Source: Pseudoalteromonas aliena SW19
Lineage (GTDB): Bacteria; Pseudomonadota; Gammaproteobacteria; Enterobacterales; Alteromonadaceae
Assembly: GCF_014905615.1 (NCBI RefSeq)
Contig: NZ_AQGU01000026.1
Location: 310,001 to 374,000, forward strand
Reading direction: 5' to 3'
DNA length: 64,000 nt
In this document: positions 48,903 to 58,017 of the stretch, in pieces
Position numbering within the stretch: position 1 is the first letter of the stretch
Layout of the letters: every line of letters begins with the position of its first letter
Notes under the pieces: model-generated
Told to the model about the DNA's origin: nothing
What the model saw: only the letters and a program-made list of their open reading frames with translations
Databases searched by the model: none
Position numbers and translations under genes: made by a program

Positions 48903-49892
48903 ATGTCTAATAATAATGAAAACCATAGCCAACAAAATGTAGACACAGGTGTGTCGGCATTAATGAATCGCATTTCTAATACATTTAACAATGAAAAAAT
49001 AAGCGCTATTATTAATGTCACCAATGTTATGGCCGATGCTATTTTTATTGTTAACGCACAAGGTGTTTTTGAATCGGTAAACCCAATTGCTGCTAAATAT
49101 TTTAATGTACCCGCTGACTCCCTAATAGGCAAAAAGTGGCAATATTTTTTACAAGAACAATATCGCGACGATTATGAGTACATGTTTAACAGTTGGAACA
49201 ATAACTACCAAACGCCACTTAATCATGGTCCAAAAGAAGTAAAAGTAATTAAGGCAAATGGAAACTTTTTAGATGTAGAGCTTTCAATCTCCTGCCTACC
49301 AACAGCCATTACTGGTAATATCCCTTTGTTTATTTGCATCATGCACGACATTTCCAAACACGTAAAAAAATACAAAGAACTTGAAGCGTTAGCTAAGCTC
49401 GATCATTTAACGGGGGTGGCTAATCGCTGTACTCTTGAAAAAACAATGATTAAAAACTGGCAAGAGTGCTTAACTAATAAGCAGCCTTTGAGCTTTATAT
49501 TAATAGATATTGATTTTTTCAAACAATTTAATGACAGCTTTGGTCATGTAAAAGGCGATAAATGTTTGCAAATGGTCGCAAGAACAATTGAAAACTGTTT
49601 ACCATCAAATGAGTGCTTAGTTGCCCGCTATGGTGGAGAGGAGTTTGCTGTTGTACTTCCTCGCGCTCACATTTCAAATGCCGAAATGATTGCGAAACGT
49701 ATTCAAGAAAAAATACTCAACATTAACTTTAGAGACATAGGTTTGCCCGCAAACGTAAAAATAAGCGTGAGCCAAGGGCTCGCATGCGAATACGGCGTGC
49801 AGTACAGAACATCGGAAGCATTAATTTGTGCAGCGGATACCGCTCTATACAGAGCTAAATCTGAGGGGCGAAATAAACTATGTATTATATAA
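48903..49892 (+). CDS. PAS-GGDEF diguanylate cyclase
   Basis: A 329-residue protein with no obvious membrane segment. A PAS domain (about 45-150: MADAIFIVNAQGVFESVNPIAAKYF, ICIMHDISKHVKK) is followed by a GGDEF domain (about 165-329) with DHLTGVANR, ILIDIDFFKQFNDSFGHVKGD and an intact active site ARYGGEEFAVVLPRA. It should make cyclic di-GMP from two GTP. No RxxD inhibitory site is seen five residues before GGEEF, so product inhibition may be absent. It is a separate unit after the protease terminator; its ribosome site is weak. Confidence 0.9.
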   Translation: MSNNNENHSQQNVDTGVSALMNRISNTFNNEKISAIINVTNVMADAIFIVNAQGVFESVNPIAAKYFNVPADSLIGKKWQYFLQEQYRDDYEYMFNSWNNNYQTPLNHGPKEVKVIKANGNFLDVELSISCLPTAITGNIPLFICIMHDISKHVKKYKELEALAKLDHLTGVANRCTLEKTMIKNWQECLTNKQPLSFILIDIDFFKQFNDSFGHVKGDKCLQMVARTIENCLPSNECLVARYGGEEFAVVLPRAHISNAEMIAKRIQEKILNINFRDIGLPANVKISVSQGLACEYGVQYRTSEALICAADTALYRAKSEGRNKLCII

Positions 49893-49931
49893 GCACTTAT
49901 ATAATACATAGATGTTTAGTTCTTTAGTTAC

Positions 49932-50130
49932 TTAACCTGAACTCTGGTTAAGAGATTTACTAACGTATTGAATCATGATGATATTTAAATTTATTTTCTC
50001 TAGCCAGCAATTTTCAGTGAAAACAAGGCAAATTTACGCGTCAGTAGCGGGCCGATTGCAAGTAAATTCAACGCAGTTAGCGCTGAAAATAGCTGCTTGA
50101 GATAGATTTATTATCCTGAATTCAGGTTAA
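49932..50130. repeat. MITE-like element, family A copy 2 (199 bp)
   Basis: Begins TTAACCTGAACTCTGG and ends CCTGAATTCAGGTTAA, and is close to copy 1 (24366-24565) throughout, including TTTTCAGTGAAAACAAGGC and TTGAGATAGATTTATTATCC. The terminal inverted repeats match less well than in copy 1, with two changes on the right side. It lies between the cyclase and DUF21 genes, which converge on it. Confidence 0.85.
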
Positions 50131-50145
50131 TTAGTTTTACGTTCT

Positions 50146-51207
50146 CTAACCCTGTTTTGTCGGTTCAACCACATCGCTTGCGGCGAGTTTAGGTGCACTC
50201 ATTCCTTTGAGTAATCGGCCAAATATATCAGCGCCAGTGATAATCCGTTTTTCATCGCTCCACACTAATACAACGTCGTGATCAATGGCACCATCAAACG
50301 ACTTATCGAGTGAATGGTTGGCGCGTATTTTTAAAATCACTTCACTTAAACGCATTGTTTCGTCGGCAACAATAATAGGTCTATGGCAGTAATGATACGG
50401 GTCGAATGTATCTGGTTCAAACAAGGCTGAACGTAAAAAACCATCCGCATCAACAACCAATAAAGGCCAACCATCTTCATTGGTGATGATTACCCAGTTA
50501 TAACCCGATTTATGTAATTTACGTAAAAACTCGTTATCGGCCGTTAATGTAAGCTCAGGAAATATTGGTAAATCCAGCTTTGTTGGCAACGCTATGATGG
50601 AGTCGGGATCAATCACTTCCCCTTCTTTAGTGACACTTATTTCATCTAAACTAAAAAAGTTAAGTGCGCCTATGCCCTCAACATGCTGAACATCGGCCTC
50701 TTCTGCTTCAATATGTTTACGAATAATGCCTCTAAGCTCGCTTTCAGCAAAGTAGGTAATACCTTCTTTACCCAGCCATGCATCCAAAATTAAAGCCGTT
50801 GGTTTTGCCACAACATAAAATAATATTTGATAAAACTTTATAAGTGGCGAAAGCAAGCTCGCCATTTTAAGTGCGTTACGCGAAAAGTAAGCTTGTGGTG
50901 TTATTTCACCAATAATAGTAATGGCTATAGTTGAGAATAAAAACGAACTTGCCCCCATTAATACCGAGTCAGACAGTAGCGTAAGCAGTACGTTAATACC
51001 CACGTTACCCCATAAAATAGTCGATAATAAAAAGTTTGAATCGTTTCGCAGCGCCATCACTTTAATTGCTGCGGCATTGCCTTTTGTACTTTCCATTTCA
51101 AGCTGCAATCTACTTAACGAAAAAAACGCTAAGTTTAAGCCTGAAAATATAGCCGACTGTGAAATACACAGCGCTATTGCACACCAAATCATGACTTCAA
51201 AGGTCAT
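50146..51207 (-). CDS. DUF21/CBS-pair membrane protein (CNNM/CorB-like)
   Basis: A 353-residue protein. The N-terminal DUF21 domain (about 1-170) has several helices and family segments IFSGLNLAFFSLSRLQLEME and IAITIIGEITPQAYFSRNALK. A CBS-pair region follows (about 200-335: VTKEGEVIDPDSIIALPTKL, GYNWVIITNEDGWPLLVVDADG). The CorC_HlyC domain found in CorC/HlyC-type proteins is missing. Members are linked to magnesium or cobalt homeostasis. It lies 21 bp after the frameshifted mgtE on the same strand, which supports a magnesium role. Function is inferred. Confidence 0.82.
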   Translation of the reverse strand: MTFEVMIWCAIALCISQSAIFSGLNLAFFSLSRLQLEMESTKGNAAAIKVMALRNDSNFLLSTILWGNVGINVLLTLLSDSVLMGASSFLFSTIAITIIGEITPQAYFSRNALKMASLLSPLIKFYQILFYVVAKPTALILDAWLGKEGITYFAESELRGIIRKHIEAEEADVQHVEGIGALNFFSLDEISVTKEGEVIDPDSIIALPTKLDLPIFPELTLTADNEFLRKLHKSGYNWVIITNEDGWPLLVVDADGFLRSALFEPDTFDPYHYCHRPIIVADETMRLSEVILKIRANHSLDKSFDGAIDHDVVLVWSDEKRIITGADIFGRLLKGMSAPKLAASDVVEPTKQG

Positions 51208-51228
51208 TATAGTTTCCTGTAAAAAAGG

Positions 51229-52580
51229 TTATAGTAGTAATAAACTACCTAAACCTAAAAAGGTAACAAATCCAACAATATCGGTCACGGTCGTTAATAT
51301 AACCGAGCCAGATAACGCAGGATCTATTTTCATTTTGTCTAAAATAGACGGAATAACAACACCCGCTAGCGACGCTGCAACTAGGTTTAATAATATTGCG
51401 ACCGTAATCGTAATACTGAGCATAATATCGCTAAACCATAAATAAGTAAGTGCGCCAATAACAAATGCCCACACCAACCCGTTTACAGCCCCACTCGCAG
51501 CTCTTTTTTAAGTAACGCTTTGCGGTTGGAGTCGGTAACCTGACCCAGTGCTAAGCCGCGCACAATAACGGTCAATGTTTGGCTACCTGCAATCCCTCCC
51601 ATCGAAGCCACCACAGGCATTAACACAGCTAGCGCAACAACTTGCTCGATTGTTGCGCCAAATAAACCAATAAACCACGATGCTAAAAATGCAGTTGCTA
51701 AGTTGATACCTAACCAAATACCTCGGTTTTTAGCACTTTTTCGTACGCTGGCAAACAAATCTTCGTCTTCGCGAAGACCACCGGCTTTTGCCGCCGCTTC
51801 GTCGGCTATTTCTTGGCGTAACTCATACGCCGAGGCAATGGTTAATCGCCCGAGCAGTTTATTGTCGGCATTAACTACCGGCAGTGCCATTTTTTCACTG
51901 TGGATCACCACTTCTGCCGCTTCATATAAGTCATCATCGGCATGTAACGATGAAAAGTCATGATTTGCCAGTGCCATTAGGTTGTCGCCATCATTTGCTT
52001 TAATTAAATCATTAACCGCTACTTCGCCTATTAAGCTGCCTTTACGGCTTACTAAATAAATAACTTCGCTGTACTGTGGTAAGCCTTTATGTAGCAGCTT
52101 TTTAGCCCCCCCTGCAGTTAACTTTTCTGACACTTTTAAAAAGTCAAAACCCAACCAGTGACCCAATTGCTCTGGCGGGTATTGCTGCGCCAAATCATAC
52201 TGCTTAGTTTGAGCTTCATCGAGTTGCCTTTTAGCGTATTCAACAAAGCGTTCAGGAATAACTTCTTCAAGCTCAAGTAGCTCTTCTACATTCACTTCAT
52301 CAAGGAGCTTAAATGCGTAACTATCATCAAGTGTTTGCAGTAACCATAAACAGCTGTCTTCACTTAAGTTAACAAAAATTTCGTGTTGTGTGTCTTCATC
52401 TAATAATTGCCAAATTTCAAGGCGCTGTTCTTTTGGAATTGCTTCAAAAAGCAAAGATAAATGCTCGGTCGAAAGCGTTAGCTGGGCATCAGCCAATAAT
52501 TTATTTTTGCGCTCTGTTGTATCACACTGCAACAAATCATTAATGAGTTGTGGAAGCTGGTCTACCGGATACTCAATCAT
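51229..52580 (-). pseudogene. mgtE: Magnesium transporter MgtE, disrupted by a one-base frameshift
   Basis: The upstream frame (51483-52580, 365 residues) has MgtE_N, a CBS pair (about 130-250) and the first membrane helices (GINLATAFLASWFIGLFG, MPVVASMGGIAGSQTLTVIVRG), then stops after KKELRVGL. The -1 frame continues at once with AVNGLVWAFVIGALTYLWF and ends in the normal C-terminus DPALSGSVILTTVTDIVGFVTFLGLGSLLLL. The shift lies at a run of four G on the coding strand (51489-51492); five would restore a protein of about 450 residues, the normal MgtE length. It could be a real mutation, phase variation, programmed -1 frameshifting or a sequencing error. Without the last helices the channel should not work. 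Confidence 0.85.
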
Positions 52581-52982
52581 GTTAAAGCCTTAAAAAATCA
52601 TTATGTTATGTAAAGAGTGTACCTTAGCTGTAAATAAATGCTGATTAAATTTACGAGCGTAATACCCGTTCATTAAAATGTTGGGCATTTTAGCGAGCTA
52701 CATGTCTTATATATTTGATGCGATTGATAAAAGTTGGCACCTAATTTTTGCGCATTGTATGTGTAAAAATTCAAGAGCACTAATGTTTATTTTAAATTTA
52801 TAAAAAAGCAGAATAATGGCTTATATTCTCAAAAGTTATAGTACTAAAAAGTAACAAAAACGGGGGATTCAAGGTGAAATTAATACGTCATAAACAAGAT
52901 ACTGCCCATGACTAATAGAGCAAATAAAAGCCGTAACATTTTCTGTTACGGCTAAAGTAAAAACACGGATATACAAAAAGCG
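52581..52982. other. 402-bp gap upstream of mgtE, downstream of the chemotaxis receptor
   Basis: AT-rich sequence without a convincing gene. It should hold the mgtE promoter at its left and the receptor terminator at its right. A 13-codon GTG frame after CAAGG near 52874 is too short to support. No recognisable magnesium-sensing leader was seen. Confidence 0.4.
52929..52953 (-). terminator. Rho-independent terminator after the chemotaxis receptor
   Basis: Stem AGCCGTAACA/TGTTACGGCT, followed on the minus strand by a TTTTATTT tract, about 30 bp past the gene's stop. Confidence 0.75.
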
Positions 52983-54650
52983 TTAAATTTTAAATTGTCC
53001 AACTAAACTTTCTAAATTTTCACCGCGTCCAGCTAAATGCTCACTTATTGAAGAGGTTGTTTTGCTCGATAGTGTAAGCTCATTCACTATTTCTTGAATG
53101 GCAGATACATTACGATTTATCTCTTCTGTTACACTGCTTTGCTGTGTAGCAGCTGTCGCAATTTGTGTACTCATATCGTTAATTGAAGTTACCGAGATGG
53201 TCACTGCCGCTAAACTGTCTGAAATAGCTCGAGATGATTCAACCGAACGATTACAGCTCTGTTGGCTTGCTTGCATTCCATTAACCGCAGCCGTTACTAA
53301 ATTATGTAATTCGCTAAGCATTTCACTAATTTCTAACGTACTTGCTTGTGTACGACTTGCTAAGCTTCTCACTTCATCTGCTACGACGGCAAAGCCTCGG
53401 CCTTGTTCGCCTGCTCGAGCTGCTTCAATCGCAGCATTAAGTGCTAACAAATTAGTTTGCTCTGCAATTGAGCCTATTACACTCAATACACTATTAATTT
53501 TTTTAGATTGTTCGCTTAGTGAGTCCACCTGCTGAGCGGCTGTATTTATTTCACTCATTAATGTTGATACCTCACTAAGCGAAATATCAACGCATTCTTG
53601 TGCTTTTGCCACTTCTTGGGTTGCAGCTTGAGTTGATTGGGCAACTTGAGTGGTATTTTGTGCTACCTCATGTGATGTTGCCGACATTTCTGTAATAGCT
53701 GTGGCGACTTGATCTGTTTCATGATTATGATTAAGTAGTTTGCTTTCAATTAACTGGGTTTGCGTATTAATATCGCCAGAGGCTGTTTTAACATCGTGCG
53801 TTACATCTACAACGTTTGCAATAATGCCATGCAGCTTACTCACAAATACATTAAACGCTTCACCCAACAGACCAATTTCATCATGTGTTTGTACTTCTAA
53901 ACGCTTGGTTAAATCGCCTTCGCCTTTAGCTATATCATCAAGATTTTGCACCATACTTTCGATTGGCTTAATCATAGTGTTTGCCGCAATAAGTGCGCAC
54001 ACAACCGTCAATACCACCCAAAATAATGCAATTAATAATAAGGTTTTTATCTTGTCATTTATATGCGTTTGCATTGCCGTTTGGTATTTTTCTAATTCAG
54101 CGTCTATATCATCCATGTAGGCACCTGTACCAATCATCCAATTGGTATTTGGTATCATATCGGCATAACCCATTTTTTCCACCAAGCCAGTGGTGTTTGG
54201 TTTTTGAAAGTGGTAATTGAATGCACCACCTCCTTTATTTGCTTGCTCGAGCAAACCAACAATAATTTTTTTGCCATTTGGATCTGTCATTGCTATTTTA
54301 TTTTGCCCTTCAATAGCACTGCCAAGTAACGCATGAAATACACTAACGCCATCAGTGTCGTAAATAAAAAAATAGCCACCCTGCCCAAATGTGATATCTC
54401 GTAATGCCTTTTTAGCATCCTGCTCAGTACCTTGTGATAGCTGATAGTTGACAATTTTACTGGCAATTTCAACCTCAGTTTTTAATAGATTTTTTTTATC
54501 TTCAATAAGCTTAACTTTAAACGAATCAAAATTTTGCTGCTGATTTTTAGACTCTAAGTAGTAAGAGCTCAGCATTAAGCTAATTAACAGCAGCACAAGC
54601 GGTACAATAGCAAGTAGTATTAATTTGTTTTTTAAGCTTAAATTACTCAT
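52983..54650 (-). CDS. Methyl-accepting chemotaxis protein with sCache sensor
   Basis: A 555-residue receptor. An N-terminal helix ([18 protein letters not shown]) is followed by a periplasmic single-Cache domain (about 35-190: [35 protein letters not shown]), a second helix ([18 protein letters not shown]), HAMP (about 215-270) and the signalling domain with the conserved hairpin tip [37 protein letters not shown]. sCache_2 domains often bind small carboxylates. No C-terminal CheR-docking pentapeptide is seen. The start MSNLSLKNK has GGAGAAGTT immediately upstream; a longer frame exists. Confidence 0.93.
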   Translation of the reverse strand: MSNLSLKNKLILLAIVPLVLLLISLMLSSYYLESKNQQQNFDSFKVKLIEDKKNLLKTEVEIASKIVNYQLSQGTEQDAKKALRDITFGQGGYFFIYDTDGVSVFHALLGSAIEGQNKIAMTDPNGKKIIVGLLEQANKGGGAFNYHFQKPNTTGLVEKMGYADMIPNTNWMIGTGAYMDDIDAELEKYQTAMQTHINDKIKTLLLIALFWVVLTVVCALIAANTMIKPIESMVQNLDDIAKGEGDLTKRLEVQTHDEIGLLGEAFNVFVSKLHGIIANVVDVTHDVKTASGDINTQTQLIESKLLNHNHETDQVATAITEMSATSHEVAQNTTQVAQSTQAATQEVAKAQECVDISLSEVSTLMSEINTAAQQVDSLSEQSKKINSVLSVIGSIAEQTNLLALNAAIEAARAGEQGRGFAVVADEVRSLASRTQASTLEISEMLSELHNLVTAAVNGMQASQQSCNRSVESSRAISDSLAAVTISVTSINDMSTQIATAATQQSSVTEEINRNVSAIQEIVNELTLSSKTTSSISEHLAGRGENLESLVGQFKI

Positions 54651-54861
54651 AACTTCTCCAAAATATAACGACGGCCAATTTAAACAATGGCTGAATAAGC
54701 TCATCAGCTTTTCTAAAAGCCCAATAGTTATAAAAGTATAGTTACTTAAGCTGTAATAGTGACTTTAAAATATAAATATTGCTGATAAGTAAAGATAAAT
54801 ACGCCCAAATTTATTTGCACGCAGTGTAGTTGTTGTATAGCCGTATAGATACATTTGCTAT

Positions 54862-54877
54862 TTAGACCTTAGTCTCA
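54862..54877. promoter_or_regulatory. TTAGACCTTAGTCTCA motif in the receptor/628-residue gene gap
   Basis: A near-palindrome (AGAC-CTTA-GTCT) also present, with small changes, twice upstream of acs. It may be an operator, possibly for the CrbR-like regulator in this window; that link is inference. The rest of this 391-bp gap between divergent genes is AT-rich, with no gene seen. Confidence 0.35.
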
Positions 54878-55041
54878 TAATTCATAAATTAAATTTAAAA
54901 GCATAAATAAAGAAGATGATAAAACCGGCCTTTAAAAGACTTATAACGTGCAGGTTATTGATATACTATAAAAGTTCGGCAAAGCAAGTTCACCCAGTAA
55001 GCTTATTTACACCCATACACGCTATTTAAAAGGAGCATTCA

Positions 55042-56928
55042 ATGGCTTTTGATTATGGATCGATTGATCTTGGACTAAAAAACCCCTTCAAACTTGAAGG
55101 GAAAATAACCGCAGTTAGAGGGCTTATCGAATCTGTAGCCGGTATTAGCTTACTCGTTATTGCAGCAGGTTCTGTAAAAGAAGATACAACCGCAGGTTGG
55201 ATTTTAATGATATTTGGCATGCTTATTTTAGCACTGGGCATTCGCTCTCTATCATCTGGGATTTATGCAACGCTTAAGTATTTTGTAGGCAGAAATCATC
55301 CCACATCACTGGCTTACAATTATAGTAAATCACAAACATCGACCGCCCAAGAAGAACAAAAAGACGTTGCGTATACCGCACAGTCACTCGAAGAAATGCT
55401 TGTTGGTCGTAAAAATAGTACATTTAAAGAGCCGAATGGATTTTTATCTCGTTTACTTCACAGCTTAATTCCTAAGCTATTATTTTTACCTTACCCTATT
55501 CGTAATGTTGCCCAGCGTTTATTTGGCTCGTGGGTCAGCACCTTTGTTGCACTTATTGCATACGGACTTGTGGCGTTTGTTTCTTTATCTGGTTTTACCG
55601 GTGAAGCTGGCGAATTAGCATTTCCTGTTTACAGTGCCATATTGATGTTTTATGTACTTTTTTCATGGCGTTCTTCTGGCAAACCTATTTCTCGCGATGC
55701 TGAAAAGAACATTGAAGCTTTAGGTACTGGTGCTCTCGCAAAAATTATTTCTTTATCTTTTATTTTACCAATCGCTATTGGCCTTTCTATGTCGTGGCTA
55801 ATGAAAGAGCAGCGTATTAGTAAGCAACAAATAGATAACTGGCTTGAACAATTACCAAGCCTTCATGCAGGAATGTATTTAATTGCCATTATTGTTTTAG
55901 CTACATTAAGCTGCGCCCTTGTTTTTATCATGATTAAAGCACGTTTAAATTCAGTTACGCCGTCTGCTGAAGTATCTGAGCTGCGTGAAAACTGGCAAGA
56001 GTCTGTTCATCCTGACGAGATTTTTATAAACCTTGATAACTTGGTCATGGCTAATCGTCGTTATAAAGAAGTACCAAACAGAGTTTATCGAGAATTAGAC
56101 CCTAAGTTGCAAGAGCAGATAGAAGGTAAAGGTGGCTTTAAAGGTGAAATGATCCAAGAAATTCAGCCTAAACTTTACTCTACGGACTTAGGTAAAAACT
56201 TCACTCTAGCGAGATTACTTGCTCTAGTAAGTGGTAACTTACTTTATATTATTGCATTGGTGTTTACTGTATTTTTAGCGTATTCATTTATTAATGTTTA
56301 TCAGTACATTGACGCTGCAAATATCAGTAGCTTTAAACAAGCATTTAATAACCAACATATTATTCAATTTAGTGAGCTATTAATGACAAGCTTTCACTTA
56401 TTGTTACTTGGTATGCTTATTAAAGCATTCGCGCAATTACTAACAAACACGGCTCATCTATTTTTTGCCGAAATGCAATTTGAATCGCTACTTGTGTATT
56501 TTAAATGTGAAGGTACATTCACCGAGTCTAAAATATCAACGGGTACTGGTATTCACGATAGTACCCGCTCAGAAAACACCTTAGTACGCAGTAGCATAAC
56601 GCCTTGGATTATTGTTTCTCGTGTTATTTCGACAACGTTTGCTGCAACAGGCATGAAAAACCTTGAGCATCCTCGCCATATTATGGAAATGCATAAAGAC
56701 GAAGGGCAATTACAAGCAATCAAAAAAGATGTTATTGCATTCTTAAAAGACCGCGAGTCTATTGCGTCAATTACCAGTGAGCGTGATTTAGGGAACGCGT
56801 CACAAATACATCAGTTAAACCAGCAAACGCGCGCTATGCCCTCTCAGCAAGCTATCACGAAAGACGACGAGGAAGCTGCAGGTTACCTCAGACAAGAAGA
56901 AAATCTATCTGGCGAACCGAAAGCCTAA
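55042..56928 (+). CDS. Large multi-pass membrane protein of unknown function (628 residues)
   Basis: Not recognised. About eight membrane helices are visible in three groups: two near the start (ESVAGISLLVIAAGSV, WILMIFGMLILALGIRSL), four in the middle (around 165-305) and two more (LLYIIALVFTVFLAYSFI, SFHLLLLGMLIKAFAQLL, around 400-470). Soluble parts include an acidic stretch LRENWQESVHPDEIFINLDNLVMANRRYKE and a C-terminal polar tail. No enzymatic motif is apparent. A good AAAGGAG ribosome site precedes the ATG, and a strong terminator follows, so it is a single-gene unit divergent from the chemotaxis receptor. The even composition suggests a lineage-specific core gene. Confidence 0.8.
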   Translation: MAFDYGSIDLGLKNPFKLEGKITAVRGLIESVAGISLLVIAAGSVKEDTTAGWILMIFGMLILALGIRSLSSGIYATLKYFVGRNHPTSLAYNYSKSQTSTAQEEQKDVAYTAQSLEEMLVGRKNSTFKEPNGFLSRLLHSLIPKLLFLPYPIRNVAQRLFGSWVSTFVALIAYGLVAFVSLSGFTGEAGELAFPVYSAILMFYVLFSWRSSGKPISRDAEKNIEALGTGALAKIISLSFILPIAIGLSMSWLMKEQRISKQQIDNWLEQLPSLHAGMYLIAIIVLATLSCALVFIMIKARLNSVTPSAEVSELRENWQESVHPDEIFINLDNLVMANRRYKEVPNRVYRELDPKLQEQIEGKGGFKGEMIQEIQPKLYSTDLGKNFTLARLLALVSGNLLYIIALVFTVFLAYSFINVYQYIDAANISSFKQAFNNQHIIQFSELLMTSFHLLLLGMLIKAFAQLLTNTAHLFFAEMQFESLLVYFKCEGTFTESKISTGTGIHDSTRSENTLVRSSITPWIIVSRVISTTFAATGMKNLEHPRHIMEMHKDEGQLQAIKKDVIAFLKDRESIASITSERDLGNASQIHQLNQQTRAMPSQQAITKDDEEAAGYLRQEENLSGEPKA

Positions 56929-56947
56929 TTAGACGTTATTGATAATC

Positions 56948-56977
56948 GCCACCTTGTAAATAAGGTGGCATTTTTTT
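56948..56977 (+). terminator. Rho-independent terminator after the 628-residue membrane protein gene
   Basis: Stem GCCACCTT/AAGGTGGC followed by seven T. Confidence 0.85.
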
Positions 56978-57110
56978 ATGCCCCAATTAACTTTATTACC
57001 TCTTTTTATACTCAACAACATGATTAATACTGTATTAGTGCACAAAGCCCTTGCTTTATACGCTAAAACACAAATAATGAAATATTAATCACTGGGTAAG
57101 AATGAGGAAA

Positions 57111-57941
57111 ATGAGCTATATATTAACCACCCAATGTGCTGATGATGTAGGCTTAATCGCTAAAATCACAGGACTTTGTCATAAAAATAATTTAAATATT
57201 ACACGCAATAACGAATTTGTAGATAAAGACGCACAACGATTTTTTATGCGTACAGAGCTTACAGGTGAGCCGCAAAGTGACTTTTTAGAGCAGCTACGTT
57301 CGCTATTACCTCAAGGCGCTAAACTTGCACTGCACAATGATGCAAAAACTAAAGTGGTATTACTTGCCACCAAAGAAGCACATTGTTTAGGTGGCATGTT
57401 ATTAAAGCAGTTTGAGCAAACACTTAATATTGAAGTACTCGCCGTCATTGCTAACTACGCTGATTTAGAACCGCTCGTAAAAGGGTTTAACGTGCCGTTT
57501 CATGTTATATCGCATGAAGGACTCACTCGCAGCGAGCACGATAAAAAAGTAGCTGATTTAATTGCCAGCTACAACCCTGACATTATTGGTCTTGCCAAAT
57601 ACATGCGTATTTTAAGCCCTGAATTTGTGGGTCGATTTGATGGTAAAATCATTAATATTCATCACTCGTTTTTACCTGCATTTATTGGTGCTAAACCTTA
57701 CCACCAAGCATTTGAACGTGGTGTAAAAATTATTGGTGCAACGGCCCACTTTGTAAATAATGAGCTTGATGAAGGGCCTATTATTTTGCAAGACGTTACC
57801 CATGTTACACATGCTAACACCGCAGAAATGATGGCTAAAATAGGTAAAGACGTCGAAAAAACCGTTTTTTGTAAAGCGCTACAATTAGCCTCTGAACATA
57901 AACTATTTATTAATGGCAATAAAACCGTCGTATTTAGCTAA
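57111..57941 (+). CDS. purU: Formyltetrahydrofolate deformylase
   Basis: About 276 residues. It hydrolyses 10-formyl-THF to THF and formate, balancing one-carbon pools and supplying formate for PurT. An N-terminal ACT domain (MSYILTTQCADDVGLIAKIT to about 85) is followed by the formyltransferase-type catalytic domain with the triad region INIHHSFLPAFIGAKPYHQA and ATAHFVNNELDEGPIILQ. Length matches E. coli PurU (280). An ATG three codons upstream (57102) is an alternative start; GAGG before the second ATG is close, so the choice is open. Confidence 0.94.
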   Translation: MSYILTTQCADDVGLIAKITGLCHKNNLNITRNNEFVDKDAQRFFMRTELTGEPQSDFLEQLRSLLPQGAKLALHNDAKTKVVLLATKEAHCLGGMLLKQFEQTLNIEVLAVIANYADLEPLVKGFNVPFHVISHEGLTRSEHDKKVADLIASYNPDIIGLAKYMRILSPEFVGRFDGKIINIHHSFLPAFIGAKPYHQAFERGVKIIGATAHFVNNELDEGPIILQDVTHVTHANTAEMMAKIGKDVEKTVFCKALQLASEHKLFINGNKTVVFS

Positions 57942-57955
57942 AAGTTAGTATGCAT

Positions 57956-57981
57956 AAAAAAGCCAGCTTAGCTGGCTTTTT
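57956..57981. terminator. Bidirectional terminator between purU and the AbgT gene
   Basis: A-run, AGCCAGC, TTA, GCTGGCT, T-run between convergent genes. Confidence 0.85.
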
Positions 57982-58017
57982 AATTATTACAGATTAACTA
58001 ACGTACACGCTAATTTT

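Noticed and set aside
51229-51477. 82-residue membrane protein as an independent gene
   Set aside because: It starts at a TTG without a ribosome site and is the exact continuation of MgtE in the -1 frame, so it is treated as part of a broken mgtE.
53098-54120. Plus-strand frames of 126-145 codons inside the chemotaxis receptor
   Set aside because: They are opposite a complete receptor gene with all expected domains. Long antisense frames are common over Ala/Ser-rich coiled coils.
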